Notes under the pieces: model-generated
Told to the model about the DNA's origin: nothing
Database searches by the model: none
What the model saw: only the letters and a program-made list of their open reading frames with translations
Part shown: in pieces, positions 48,838 to 57,850 of the stretch
Layout: every line of letters begins with the position of its first letter
How positions within the stretch are numbered: the stretch's first letter is position 1
Made by a program: the position numbers and the translations under genes
NCBI GenBank assembly: GCA_039029735.1
Contig: JBCCFL010000025.1
Coordinates: 1-64,000, forward strand
Reading direction: 5' to 3'
Source of the DNA: CADEDH01 sp039029735
GTDB taxonomy: Bacteria > Actinomycetota > Acidimicrobiia > Acidimicrobiales > SZUA-35
Length of the DNA stretch: 64,000 nucleotides

Positions 48838-48846
48838 CACATCTCA

Positions 48847-49311
48847 ATGCCAAATATCGACACAACCGATCGACTCATTCTCGATGAGCTGCAGGCTGAC
48901 GCCCGACGGTCCAACAAGGCTCTGGCTCACGCTGCTGGCGTGTCGCCGTCCACGATGTTGGCCCGGGTGCGCTCGCTCGAACAGCGGGGAGTCGTGCTCG
49001 GGTACCACGCTGCCGTCGACCCTGCCGCCATCGGGCGCCCCGTACAGGCGCTGGTGTCGGTTCGTCTGCGCCCCAAGACGCCCGACGCCGTGGCCCGCTT
49101 CGTCGATGCTGTGTGGGCCCGGCCCGAGACCGTGGCGGTCACGATGGTCACCGGGCCGTTCGACGTACTGGTGCATCTCAGCGTTCCCGACGTGGCCAGC
49201 CTGAGCGAGGCGGTGTTGTCTCACATCGCCAGCGACCCTGCGGTGGTCGATGAGCAGACCTCGCTCATCTTCGACCACCGCCGCAAGACGGCGATCGAAC
49301 CGCTGCCCTGA
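48847..49311 (+). CDS. Lrp/AsnC-family transcriptional regulator
   Basis: The 154-residue regulator has the N-terminal AsnC helix-turn-helix (TTDRLILDELQADARRSNKALAHAAGVSPSTMLARVRSLEQRGVVLGYHAAVDPAAIG) and the C-terminal RAM ligand domain (VSVRLRPKTPDAVARFVDAVW, VTGPFDVLVHLSVPDVASLSEAVLSHI). It is transcribed divergently from the indolepyruvate oxidoreductase, so it probably senses an amino acid and switches that gene. It is normal in length for the family. Confidence 0.92.
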   Translation: MPNIDTTDRLILDELQADARRSNKALAHAAGVSPSTMLARVRSLEQRGVVLGYHAAVDPAAIGRPVQALVSVRLRPKTPDAVARFVDAVWARPETVAVTMVTGPFDVLVHLSVPDVASLSEAVLSHIASDPAVVDEQTSLIFDHRRKTAIEPLP

Positions 49312-49344
49312 CTTCGCGTCGTGATCTCGGGTGCTCCCGCGGGG

Positions 49345-50118
49345 TCAACGATGCGAGGCGCGGAACTGGGCTGGTGTTTCGTTCGTGAGGCGGGCGAACC
49401 GATGGGTGAAGTCGGCCTGGTCGTAGAAGCCGACCGTGTGGGCGATCTCGGACAGCGGCCGGTCAGTGCCGACGAGCAGCTCCGTGGCCCGATCCACCCG
49501 GGCCCGCAACACGTACTTCGTGGCCGACAGACCGAATGTGCGCCGCATCCGGCGTTCGAGCTGCGCTGGGGAGCAGTCGGCTACCGCCGCGAGGTCGGCC
49601 ACCCGGATGCGCGACCCCATGTGGTCGCGCACATGGGCCACCACCCGGCCGAGCGACTCGATGCTCTGGTCGTCGCCCGGGGTGCGCAGGTCCCGGCTCA
49701 CGCTCACGAGGCCGACGGGGGCGCTGGCCTCGCTGGAGTGATCGGCGTGGCGATCCACCACCGGCAACTTCACCGTGAGGTACCAACCGAGCGTGCCGTC
49801 CTCTCGGCGGATCAGTTCAAGCTCGTCGCGCAACGGTCGCCCGGTGGTGAGCACCTGGGTGTCCTGTTGTTCGTAGCGCTCGGCGAGTGGTGCGCTGAAC
49901 AGCTCGGTGGCCCGCCGCCCCACCACGTCCCGCTTCGACGCCCGCCCCGTGCGGCGGACGAATGCCCCGTTCACCGCCACGTAGCGGCCATCCCGGTTCT
50001 TCATGCAGAACATCACGTTGACCAGAAGTTCGAACAGTTCGACCAGCTCGCTCTGGCAATCGAAGGGCACCACGTCCATGTGGCCGGCCTGCGTTTCGGG
50101 CGTCGGTTCGCCGCTCAT
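49345..50118 (-). CDS. PAS-AraC-type transcriptional regulator
   Basis: The protein (257 residues) combines an N-terminal PAS domain (about 25-145: NVMFCMKNRDGRYVAVNGAFVRRTG, VVGRRATELFSAPLAERY, ELIRREDGTLGWYLTVKLPVVD) with a C-terminal AraC helix-turn-helix (VADLAAVADCSPAQLERRMRRTFGLSATKYVLRARVDRATELLVGTDRPLSEIAHTVGFYDQADFTHRFARLTNETPAQFR). PAS-linked AraC proteins are less common than cupin-linked ones. It is divergent from putA and may activate it in response to proline or redox state; other AraC-type regulators (such as PruR) control proline catabolism in bacteria. Confidence 0.9.
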   Translation of the reverse strand: MSGEPTPETQAGHMDVVPFDCQSELVELFELLVNVMFCMKNRDGRYVAVNGAFVRRTGRASKRDVVGRRATELFSAPLAERYEQQDTQVLTTGRPLRDELELIRREDGTLGWYLTVKLPVVDRHADHSSEASAPVGLVSVSRDLRTPGDDQSIESLGRVVAHVRDHMGSRIRVADLAAVADCSPAQLERRMRRTFGLSATKYVLRARVDRATELLVGTDRPLSEIAHTVGFYDQADFTHRFARLTNETPAQFRASHR

Positions 50119-50123
50119 GGCCT

Positions 50124-50195
50124 GGTGACGGGGGTCGATTGGACGAAGTGCGCGTTCCGAGTGGTGTCATTCTCCAAGATCAACGCGCCGTCACC
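50124..50195. promoter_or_regulatory. Spaced inverted repeat between PAS-AraC gene and putA
   Basis: GGTGACGG (50124-50131) and its reverse complement CCGTCACC (50188-50195) have centres 64 bp apart, near six helical turns, in the 94-bp divergent promoter region. They may be operator half-sites for the AraC-type regulator acting through a loop. Confidence 0.4.
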
Positions 50196-50212
50196 GATCA
50201 CGATGTAAGGCT

Positions 50213-53200
50213 ATGAGCGCGTCAGACACTCACCCCGGACCCCTCGCCGACGACCGCCACAACGACCTCACCGAGGTGGCGCAGGCTGCGGTGGCGCTGG
50301 TGGAGCGATGGCTCACCGAGGCCGGGGCCACCATGACCGCAGCCGAGCGTGCCTCGGCCGACCGGCTTCAGGGTGTGGTTGCCGACGATGCCGCAGTCGG
50401 GTTCACGATGCGGTTCGTCGACCGGGTGGTGCGCCCCGACGACGATCGCGCGGCCGCCGAGCAACTGGCCGCCCTGGTGGCCAACCAGGAGCTGCCCGGG
50501 TTCCTCGGCCCGATCGACCGCATGTTGCTTCGAGCCGGCGCTCGACTCGGACCGCTCCTGCCCGGGGTGGTGATGCCACTCGCTCGTCGGCGGATGCGGG
50601 CCCTCGTGGGCCATCTCGTCGTCGACGCCGATCCCGCAGCCATGGCCGCCCACGTGTCGGCCCGCCGTGCCGCTGGATTCGGGATCAACGTGAACCTCCT
50701 CGGTGAGGCGGTCTTGGGCGAACGTGAGGCGCAGCGGCGGTTCGAGAGGTCGCTGGCCCTCCTCGACCAGCCCGACGTCGACTACGTGTCGGTGAAGCTG
50801 TCGGCGGTCGTGTCGCAGTTGAACCTGTGGGACCACGAGGGCTCGATCGAGCGCATGTTGGACCGACTCCGGCCGCTCATGACGGCTGCCGCCAACACCT
50901 CGCCCCCCACCTTCGTGAATCTCGACATGGAGGAGTATCACGATCTCGAACTCACGCTCGACGCCTTCATGCGCGTGCTGGACGAGCCAGAGCTCCACCA
51001 CGCCGACGCCGGCATCGTGTTGCAGGCCTACCTGCCCGATGCGCTCCCGGCGCTGCAACGCCTGATTTCCTGGGCCACCGAGCGACACGCCCGCACGGTT
51101 GACGGTCGAGCGGGTGGGACGGTCAAGGTGCGCCTCGTGAAGGGCGCGAACCTGGCAATGGAGCAGGTCGACGCCGCGGTGCACGGTTGGCGCCAGGCGC
51201 CCTACGCCACCAAGGCCGACACCGACGCCAACTACAAGCGCTGCCTCGACTGGCTCATCCGGCCCGAGCACCTGAGTGGCGTTCGTCTCGGGGTTGCCAG
51301 CCACAACCTGTTCGACTGTGCGTTCGCCCGGCTGCTGGCCGAGCGGCGGGGCGTTGGCGACGCAGTGGCGCTGGAGATGCTCGAGGGCATGGCGCCCACC
51401 CACGCCCGGGTGGCCCGCGACGACACCGGTGAGCTGCTGCTCTACACCCCTGTGGTCGCCGCCGACGACTTCGACGTCGCCATCAGCTACCTGTTCCGGC
51501 GCCTCGAGGAGAACGCAGCGCCGGAGAACATCATTCGGTATCTGGCCGACCTGGAGCCGGGGTCGGAGCAGTTCGAGCTGGAGGCCGACCGATTCGTCAC
51601 TGCCGTCGCCGATCGTGCGTCGGTGGGGATCGGGCCCCGCCGTCATCAGGACCGCAGCGACGAGCAACCAGTCGGCGAGCAGCCTGGCGGCTTCGTCAAC
51701 GAGCCCGACACCGACGCCACCCTGGCCGCAAACCGAACCTGGATGCAGGGCGTGTTCACCGCTGCCGCCGATCCTGGGGCAGCCGACCCCGCGGCCTCGA
51801 TCGTGGAGGACGCCGCCGAGATCGATCGCATCGTGGCGGCCGCCCGCGAGGCACAGCGCAGCTGGTGGGCTGCGGGAGGCGCCCACCGGCGACACGTGCT
51901 GCTGGCCGTCGGGGCCGAGCTGGCCCGCCGGCGCGGTGACCTGCTCGCCGCCATGATCGCCGAGGGCAACAAGACCGCAGCCCAGGCCGACCCCGAAGTG
52001 TCCGAGGCCATCGACTTCGCCCGCTACTACGCCGACCGGGCGCCCGAGATCCAGCCCGCGACCGACGATCCCAGACGCGCCACGTTCGACCCCTTCGGCG
52101 TGGTGGCCGTCGTGCCACCGTGGAACTTCCCGACCGCCATTCCGGCCGGTGGGGTGCTGTCGGCCCTTGCCGCTGGCAACAGCGTGATCCTGAAGCCGGC
52201 CCCCGAAACGCCCCGCTGTGCCGAGATCGTGGCCGAGTGTTGTTGGGCAGCCGGCGTGCCGACCGACGTGCTGCACTACGTGCGTACCAGGGACGACGAC
52301 GTTGGTCGCCACCTGGTGGCCAACACCGGCATCGGCGCGGTGATCCTCACCGGCGGCTGGGAGACCGCTCAACTCTTCCGCTCGTGGCGGCCGGAGCGAC
52401 CGTTGTTGGCCGAGACGTCGGGCAAGAATGCGCTGATCATCACCCCTGCCGCCGACATCGACCTGGCCGTGGCTGATCTCGTGGCCTCCGCCTTCGGGCA
52501 CGGTGGCCAGAAGTGCTCGGCCGCCAGTCTCGCCATCGCCGTCGGGCCGGTGGCCTCATCGCCCCGATTCCGCCGTCAGCTCATCGACGCGGTGTCGTCG
52601 CTGCGCGTTGGCCCCGCGGTCGACGTTGCAACTGATCTCGCCCCGCTCATCGCTCAGCCCGCCGGCAAACTGGCTCGCGCCCTCACCTCGCTGGAACCAG
52701 GGGAGGAGTGGCTCGTCGAACCAGAGCGCCACGACGACGGGCTCTGGTCGCCCGGCGTCCGGATCGGCGTCAGGCCCGGCACGTGGTTCCACCAGACCGA
52801 GTGCTTCGGCCCCGTGCTGGGCGTCATGAGCGCCACCGACCTCGACGAGGCGATCGCGTGGCAGAACGCCACCGACTACGGCCTGACCGGCGGCATCCAC
52901 AGCCTTGATCCCGACGAGATCGAGCAGTGGCTGGACCGGGTGGAGGTCGGCAACGCCTATGTGAACCGGGTGACCACGGGCGCCATCGTGCAGCGTCAGC
53001 CCTTCGGGGGCTGGAAGCGTTCGTCGGTCGGGCCGGGAGCCAAGGCCGGCGGCCCGAACTACGTGGCCCAGCTCGGCCACTGGCACGATGACGGCCCCGC
53101 CGTCGGCGACGAGGGCGCAGCGTGGTTGGCGCAGGCGGCGGCTTCGGACGAGCAGTTCTGGCGCACCGAACTCAGCGTGGCGCACGATCCGACTGGCCTC

Positions 53201-53578
53201 TTCTGTGAGGAGAACACGTTCCGCTACCGCCCGCTGCCCGCGGTGATCGTGCGCGTCGAGGCCGATGTCGACGAGGTGGTCCGCCGTCGGGTGGCGAACG
53301 CGGTGGATCTCGTTGGTGTGGCGGTCGAGTGGTCGACGCCAGAGATCGAGACCCAGGCTGAGCTCGCTGCTCGGCTTGCAGTCACAGGGGTGGAGCGGGT
53401 CCGCGTGCTTGGTGCCGTGGAGCCAGAGCTCCGGGATGCGGCCAACGCCGTCAACATTCACCTGGCCGACGGCGCAGTGACCGCCGATGGCAGCCGTGAA
53501 CTGCTGCACTATGTGCGGGAGCAGGCGATCAGCCGCACCCTCCACCGCTACGGCAACGTCATCTCGACTGGTTCCTGA
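50213..53578 (+). CDS. putA: Bifunctional proline dehydrogenase / L-glutamate-gamma-semialdehyde dehydrogenase
   Basis: The bifunctional enzyme has 1121 residues. The FAD-dependent proline dehydrogenase domain spans about 25-470 (FLGPIDRMLLRAG, VNLLGEAVLGEREAQRR, YVSVKLSAVVSQL, NLDMEEYHDLELT, VRLVKGANLAMEQ, GVASHNLFDCAFA, AISYLFRRLEENAAPENI). The aldehyde dehydrogenase domain follows: VVPPWNFPTAIPAGG, GGWETAQLF, LLAETSGKNALI with Glu734 and GGQKCSAASLAI with catalytic Cys768, QPFGGWKRSSVGPGAK. Proline is oxidised to glutamate, with substrate channelling known for the family. The N-terminal DNA-binding arm of autoregulating enterobacterial PutA is absent. A divergent PAS-AraC gene is the probable regulator. 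Confidence 0.96.
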   Translation: MSASDTHPGPLADDRHNDLTEVAQAAVALVERWLTEAGATMTAAERASADRLQGVVADDAAVGFTMRFVDRVVRPDDDRAAAEQLAALVANQELPGFLGPIDRMLLRAGARLGPLLPGVVMPLARRRMRALVGHLVVDADPAAMAAHVSARRAAGFGINVNLLGEAVLGEREAQRRFERSLALLDQPDVDYVSVKLSAVVSQLNLWDHEGSIERMLDRLRPLMTAAANTSPPTFVNLDMEEYHDLELTLDAFMRVLDEPELHHADAGIVLQAYLPDALPALQRLISWATERHARTVDGRAGGTVKVRLVKGANLAMEQVDAAVHGWRQAPYATKADTDANYKRCLDWLIRPEHLSGVRLGVASHNLFDCAFARLLAERRGVGDAVALEMLEGMAPTHARVARDDTGELLLYTPVVAADDFDVAISYLFRRLEENAAPENIIRYLADLEPGSEQFELEADRFVTAVADRASVGIGPRRHQDRSDEQPVGEQPGGFVNEPDTDATLAANRTWMQGVFTAAADPGAADPAASIVEDAAEIDRIVAAAREAQRSWWAAGGAHRRHVLLAVGAELARRRGDLLAAMIAEGNKTAAQADPEVSEAIDFARYYADRAPEIQPATDDPRRATFDPFGVVAVVPPWNFPTAIPAGGVLSALAAGNSVILKPAPETPRCAEIVAECCWAAGVPTDVLHYVRTRDDDVGRHLVANTGIGAVILTGGWETAQLFRSWRPERPLLAETSGKNALIITPAADIDLAVADLVASAFGHGGQKCSAASLAIAVGPVASSPRFRRQLIDAVSSLRVGPAVDVATDLAPLIAQPAGKLARALTSLEPGEEWLVEPERHDDGLWSPGVRIGVRPGTWFHQTECFGPVLGVMSATDLDEAIAWQNATDYGLTGGIHSLDPDEIEQWLDRVEVGNAYVNRVTTGAIVQRQPFGGWKRSSVGPGAKAGGPNYVAQLGHWHDDGPAVGDEGAAWLAQAAASDEQFWRTELSVAHDPTGLFCEENTFRYRPLPAVIVRVEADVDEVVRRRVANAVDLVGVAVEWSTPEIETQAELAARLAVTGVERVRVLGAVEPELRDAANAVNIHLADGAVTADGSRELLHYVREQAISRTLHRYGNVISTGS

Positions 53579-53599
53579 TCTGTGTGAGGCGCCTGCGGC

Positions 53600-54703
53600 T
53601 CAGGCTCCGTCCACGATGCCGGTGAGCCCGGTGGGTTCGTGGGGGCCGATCACGAGCTGCTCCACCACGCCCGTTCCAACGCGATCACCCCAGGTGGCCC
53701 GGCACAGGGTTTGCACGTGCACCATCGTGGGGTCGCCGGGGTTGGCCTCGGCGAGCACGATCTCGTCCCGGGTGGAGTCGGCCTCACCGCGCCAGTGGCC
53801 GTGGCCCCACTCGGGGTGGGTGTAGCCGATCCCGCTCATCTGGAACCGCACGAGTGGCTCGTAGTCGACCACGATCGGTTCCGCCTCCCAGCGTTCCAGG
53901 CCCACCGATGCTGCCTCGATCCAGCGTGTGCCCGGCGCCCACCGAGGCCATGCCTTCGCCGCCAGGCTGCGTTGGATACCCGCGGGATCGAGCGGATCGG
54001 CGTCCGGGCCGATGCGGGGAACGACCGCACCGCTCTGGTGCCACGGCCGACCGTCGGCGTGCTGGTTGAGGGCCAGGTGCGTGCACACGTCGTCGAACAC
54101 GGTCGGCGTCCAGATCCAGTAGAACTGCGGCACCCGGGCCGGCCCTGCCTGGCGGGCACCGACCGGGCGCACCCCCCAGGAGCGGTCACGCACGCCATTC
54201 ACCGTGGTGGCGCCCACCTCGATCTCGTCGCCGTCGATCGAGATGGTGCCCGACCATCGGCCGAACTGGGTGAGGCGGGTGTAGTCGAGGATCACCCGCC
54301 CGTCGATGGCCCACGTGAACCGCGGTTCCTCGATGGCGGGCGAGATCATCGACCACTCGAGATCGGCCTCCATGCCGTGACCGTCCACCACGATCACCCG
54401 GTGCCGTCGCATCGGCTCGATCACCTCCACCCGGATGGGGCCGACGATCGTTGACCGGTCGCCCGGCATACGGCCGGACGCTCGCACGTTGTGCTGCACA
54501 CCGTGGCGGATCACCGAGAAGGCCCCGTCGATCACCTCACGGTTGGGGTACAGGCCGAACGCCGCCGCGAAGAACAACTCGCCGGTGGGGTCGAAGCCGT
54601 TGAAGAAGTAGCGGTCGTAGGCGTTGGGCGACGACGTTCCCACGTGGGTGAGCGGCTCGGGGGTCTGGTGGATCGCGAAGTCGTCGAATGCGTGCAACAC
54701 CAT
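53600..54703 (-). CDS. Hypothetical protein, possible lipocalin/CrtC-like (DUF7064-type)
   Basis: The protein has 367 residues. ATG 54703 overlaps the phosphotransferase stop. It has a beta-rich look: AFDDFAIHQTPEPLTHVGTSSPNAYDRYFFNGFDPTGELFFAAAFGLYPNREVIDGAFSVI, WSMISPAIEEPRFT, GVRDRSWGVRPVG (the 'R.RSWG.R' motif typical of the hydroxyneurosporene-dehydratase/AttH-like family), FYWIWTPTVFDDVCTHLALNQHADG. Actinobacterial members of this group sit next to phosphotransferase-like genes, as here. Function is unknown; possibly a lipid or terpenoid-binding or modifying protein. No signal peptide is visible. Confidence 0.6.
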   Translation of the reverse strand: MVLHAFDDFAIHQTPEPLTHVGTSSPNAYDRYFFNGFDPTGELFFAAAFGLYPNREVIDGAFSVIRHGVQHNVRASGRMPGDRSTIVGPIRVEVIEPMRRHRVIVVDGHGMEADLEWSMISPAIEEPRFTWAIDGRVILDYTRLTQFGRWSGTISIDGDEIEVGATTVNGVRDRSWGVRPVGARQAGPARVPQFYWIWTPTVFDDVCTHLALNQHADGRPWHQSGAVVPRIGPDADPLDPAGIQRSLAAKAWPRWAPGTRWIEAASVGLERWEAEPIVVDYEPLVRFQMSGIGYTHPEWGHGHWRGEADSTRDEIVLAEANPGDPTMVHVQTLCRATWGDRVGTGVVEQLVIGPHEPTGLTGIVDGA

Positions 54704-55803
54704 CAGTCGAGCGCTCCTTCGAGGTCGAGATCGATCAGTTGGTGGGCCGACCCTCGGGCCATGGTGGCGAACATGGCATCGCCCCGTTCGGTCTGGGTCA
54801 CGATCTGGGATGCGATGACCGCCATGATGTAGCCCGCCGCCGACCCGAGGCGGTAGCCCAACCATGCGTCGTCGAATCCGATGCCCACTCCATGTTCGGT
54901 GAGGCGTTGGTGATAGCGCTCCACCAGCGCACGCTCGTCGGCCCGCCGGGCATCGGGGTCGATGGCGGCTGAGAGGAAGTACGCCACATCGCTCGGACCC
55001 GACCCCAAGGTGACGGTCTGCCAGTCCACCGTGGTGATCGGCGGCGCCCCCGGGCCCGTGGCGAACAACACGTTGTCCAGACGGAAGTCGCCGTGCACCA
55101 GGCACAGATCGAGGGGCCGGGCGTTGAGGATCGCCTCGAACCGGTCGTGGATGAACGCACCGGCGTCGAGTTCGTCGGGCGTGAGCGTCGGGGTGAACCG
55201 CTCGACGAACCCGGGGTAGACGGCACCGAACAATCCGGTGAGGTCAGCCACCCGCTGCGGACCGGGTTCAGCGAGCCAGTCGAGTTCGGCGAAGTCGAGC
55301 CGCCCCCACGTTGGGCCGTGCAGCCCGGCGATCGTGTCGACGGCCAGCGTGGCCTCGTCGAGGGAGCACCCGGCGAGCTGATCGCCGGCCGCGGCAGGGG
55401 CGATGTCCTCCATCACCAGGAGAAAGTCGTTCTGCTCGCGGTTCTCGCTCACGTGGTAGGCGTGTGGGGTGCGGATCGCCACATGAGGGCGGATGTCGCG
55501 GTAGAACCCCACCTCACGCACATAGGAGCTCGTGGCCGCCGCCGTCGCCCGACTCAACTCGCTCGACGACGGCACCTTCACCACCACCGAGCCAGGGCGG
55601 TGCCCCTCGGCCCCGGTGGAGGCCGGTGGATCCCACGTCAGTCGACAGCGGACGTTCTCACCGACCTGGCCCGTGCCGATGATCGATGCATCGATGGCGA
55701 TCACCGCGTCGGCGGCGGTCGCGTACCCGCCGGCCCGGAGCACCTCGCCGAGACGGTCGGCGTCGATGTCGTTGGCGGCCAGCAGGGCGTCGGCGTTGTC
55801 CAC
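54703..55803 (-). CDS. Phosphotransferase-family protein (APH/ecdysteroid-kinase-like)
   Basis: The 366-residue protein starts at GTG 55803 and has the protein-kinase-like aminoglycoside-phosphotransferase fold: SVVVKVPSS (ATP lysine), FYRDIRPHVAIRTPHAYHV, FLLVMEDIAP, catalytic LCLVHGDFRLDNVLFA (HGDxxxxN) and metal-binding TTVDWQTVTLGSGPSDVAYFL. The substrate is probably a small alcohol or lipid-like compound; in actinobacteria this subgroup is often near acyl-CoA genes. It overlaps the following gene, so the two form an operon. A leaderless -10 box lies six bases before the start. Confidence 0.85.
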   Translation of the reverse strand: MDNADALLAANDIDADRLGEVLRAGGYATAADAVIAIDASIIGTGQVGENVRCRLTWDPPASTGAEGHRPGSVVVKVPSSSELSRATAAATSSYVREVGFYRDIRPHVAIRTPHAYHVSENREQNDFLLVMEDIAPAAAGDQLAGCSLDEATLAVDTIAGLHGPTWGRLDFAELDWLAEPGPQRVADLTGLFGAVYPGFVERFTPTLTPDELDAGAFIHDRFEAILNARPLDLCLVHGDFRLDNVLFATGPGAPPITTVDWQTVTLGSGPSDVAYFLSAAIDPDARRADERALVERYHQRLTEHGVGIGFDDAWLGYRLGSAAGYIMAVIASQIVTQTERGDAMFATMARGSAHQLIDLDLEGALD

Positions 55804-55809
55804 GGCGGC

Positions 55810-55815
55810 ATCCTA
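55810..55815 (-). promoter_or_regulatory. -10 box of phosphotransferase gene, leaderless type
   Basis: TAGGAT on the minus strand, 6 bases before GTG 55803, is the leaderless -10 of the phosphotransferase operon. Confidence 0.45.
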
Positions 55816-55882
55816 CGCGTCTACGAATCCGCTGTCGTTTCGTGTGCCTGCCATGGTTCGGTGCACTCACCCGGGGGGTCGA

Positions 55883-57196
55883 ATGGCCGATGGTGGCCCG
55901 GTGAGGGCGATGACGGGAGCCGAAGTCGGTCTGTGGCGGATGCTTCGCCGCTGGCGTCGTGAGGCTGGACCGGCGAGCAGCGCCACCGTTACCCACGGCG
56001 AGCCAGCAGAGGATCGCATCGGCCTCAGCACCGATGGCTCGTCCAGTGGGGCCGACGCGGCTGGCCTGAGTGCTGAGCACATCGCACAGAACCTCGAGAC
56101 GGCAGCGGGCGTGACCACGTCGATCAGAGGCGCCTGCAACCTCCTGCATCAGCAGATGGATCGCCAGGTCGAGCTCACCCGAACGATCCAGTCCTTGTGC
56201 GGCAGCGTCGAGGTGGGCGCCGACGAGGTGCAGACCACGGTCGGCGTTCTCCGCCACGACTCGGCGAAGATCTCAACCATCGCCCGAGACATCGGGGCCG
56301 TTGCCGACACGACGAAGATGCTGGCGTTCAATGCGCGGATCGAGGCGGCCCGCGCCGGTGAGTCCGGCCAGAGCTTCGCCGTCGTGGCGGAGGAAGTGAG
56401 GGCATTGGCCCATCAGGTGGCCGACTCGGCCAACGAGATCCGCAGCCTCGCGTCGTCGATCGAGGCCAACACTGCGGCGGCGACCGACTCGATGGCCACC
56501 ATGGCCTCATCGATCGGGGGTCGTGCTCATGTGGCAGCGCTCGATGGTAGCGACGACGCCACCGGCATCGTCGACGCCGTCGATGAGCTCGTCGGTGGTC
56601 TCAGCACAACCGCCGCCCGCGTCGACGGGATCAACGATCAGGCGAGCCGTCTGGCTGAGCGAGTCGACCACTTCTATCAGATCGGTGGTCGCTCGGTGCT
56701 GAGCGGCGACCTCGCCCAGAAAGTCGAGATCCAACAGCACACAGCCGCCCAGATCGAAGCGGCCTTCGCGGATGCCATCGAGGCCGGTGAGATCACGGAG
56801 GAAGATCTGTTCGACGATGCCTATCAACACATCCCCGACACTGATCCGCCGCTCTATCGCACTCGCTTCGATGCGTTCACCGACCGGCTTCTGCCCCAGT
56901 ATCAGGACCCGTTGCTCGAACACTTCGCACTCGCCTTCTGCTACGACCGGAACGGCTACATCCCGACGAACAACAAGCCTCGAAGCAGTTTCGACGACAA
57001 GTCGCTGGAACTCACCAACGCCAGGGGGAAGCGCCTGATCGACACCCCGCTGGTACTCGCCGACTGCACCCAGACCGAACCGTTCAAGGTCTCGACCCAC
57101 ATCATCGACACGCTGGTCGTTCAGGTCGTGTCGGTACCGATCCGGGTTCGGGGTCGCCTGTGGGGTCAGCTACGAACGGCCATACGGCTGCTCTGA
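55883..57196 (+). CDS. Soluble methyl-accepting chemotaxis-type signalling protein
   Basis: The protein (437 residues) has no transmembrane segment. The middle is a MCP signalling helix bundle: KISTIARDIGAVADTTKMLAFNARIEAARAGESGQSFAVVAEEVRALAHQVADSANEIRSLAS, the hairpin tip that binds CheA/CheW. C-terminal to it lies a sensor-like domain: RTRFDAFTDRLLPQYQDPLLEHFALAFCYDRNGYIPTNNKPRSS, LVVQVVSVPIRVRGRLWGQLRTAIRL, resembling a Cache-like domain found at the end of some soluble receptors. The N-terminal region (LRRWRREAGPAS) is poorly defined. The start could also be GTG 55901 or ATG 55910. No che genes are nearby. It overlaps the convergent membrane-protein gene by 31 bases. Confidence 0.8.
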   Translation: MADGGPVRAMTGAEVGLWRMLRRWRREAGPASSATVTHGEPAEDRIGLSTDGSSSGADAAGLSAEHIAQNLETAAGVTTSIRGACNLLHQQMDRQVELTRTIQSLCGSVEVGADEVQTTVGVLRHDSAKISTIARDIGAVADTTKMLAFNARIEAARAGESGQSFAVVAEEVRALAHQVADSANEIRSLASSIEANTAAATDSMATMASSIGGRAHVAALDGSDDATGIVDAVDELVGGLSTTAARVDGINDQASRLAERVDHFYQIGGRSVLSGDLAQKVEIQQHTAAQIEAAFADAIEAGEITEEDLFDDAYQHIPDTDPPLYRTRFDAFTDRLLPQYQDPLLEHFALAFCYDRNGYIPTNNKPRSSFDDKSLELTNARGKRLIDTPLVLADCTQTEPFKVSTHIIDTLVVQVVSVPIRVRGRLWGQLRTAIRLL

Positions 57197-57771
57197 GCGG
57201 CCGAGGCGTACCAGATGATGGCGACCGCCCACATGATGCGCTGAAACAGGCCCCGGAACTCGGGCGCCACGGCCATCATCGGCCAGGCGACGAGCCCGAT
57301 GGCCACCACCACGATCAGATCGCGGGGTATGCGCCGGTCGACCCGCCAACCCGTCGTTGCCAGCGCTCCCGCGACGATGGCTGCGCCCGCCCCGACTCCG
57401 ATTGATGCGATCAGGTGCAGCGTGTGCTCGACAGGGTCATACGGGGCGTCGAGCCGCCACGGTCGAGTCGCGAACGCAGCGGCAGCGATGACGGAGCCCA
57501 CCACCGCGCCATGGCCGCGAAGCACCCACGGCCCGACTCGGTGGCGGCTGATCCAGGCGACTCGGGCGACCGCAGCGGCGAAGGCGAGAAACCCGAATCG
57601 AACCACCCAGCCCCCCGACACACCCTGGGCCCCGGACTCGCTGGTGGTGTCGGTGAGGAGCGAGTAGTCGTCGGCCACCGCCAAGGGAGCGACCGCGATT
57701 GCCACGGCCGCACCAGTGAGGAGCGCCAGGGCAAGTCGGTCCCATCGATGCGGGGCGGGGTCGTCACCCAT
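57166..57771 (-). CDS. DUF998-type multi-pass membrane protein
   Basis: The protein (201 residues from ATG 57771, with GAGGAGG five bases upstream) has about six hydrophobic segments: LALALLTGAAVAIAVAPLAVA, FGFLAFAAAVARVAWI, GAVVGSVIAAAAFATRPW, HTLHLIASIGVGAGAAIVAGA, LIVVVAIGLVAWPMMAVA, LFQRIMWAVAIIWYASA. The pattern with H-L-I in TM4 is that of DUF998 proteins, which have no known activity. It overlaps the convergent chemoreceptor gene by 31 bases and is divergent, by 79 bases, from the HAD-IG nucleotidase gene. Family assignment is by topology and motif only. Confidence 0.65.
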   Translation of the reverse strand: MGDDPAPHRWDRLALALLTGAAVAIAVAPLAVADDYSLLTDTTSESGAQGVSGGWVVRFGFLAFAAAVARVAWISRHRVGPWVLRGHGAVVGSVIAAAAFATRPWRLDAPYDPVEHTLHLIASIGVGAGAAIVAGALATTGWRVDRRIPRDLIVVVAIGLVAWPMMAVAPEFRGLFQRIMWAVAIIWYASAAQSSRMAVRS

Positions 57772-57850
57772 CGGGGCCTCCTCACGTGGGCGCCGGATCG
57801 TCGGCCGACCGCCCCGCATGGTAGGCGCCGATCTGGGATGCTGGCGGGTG

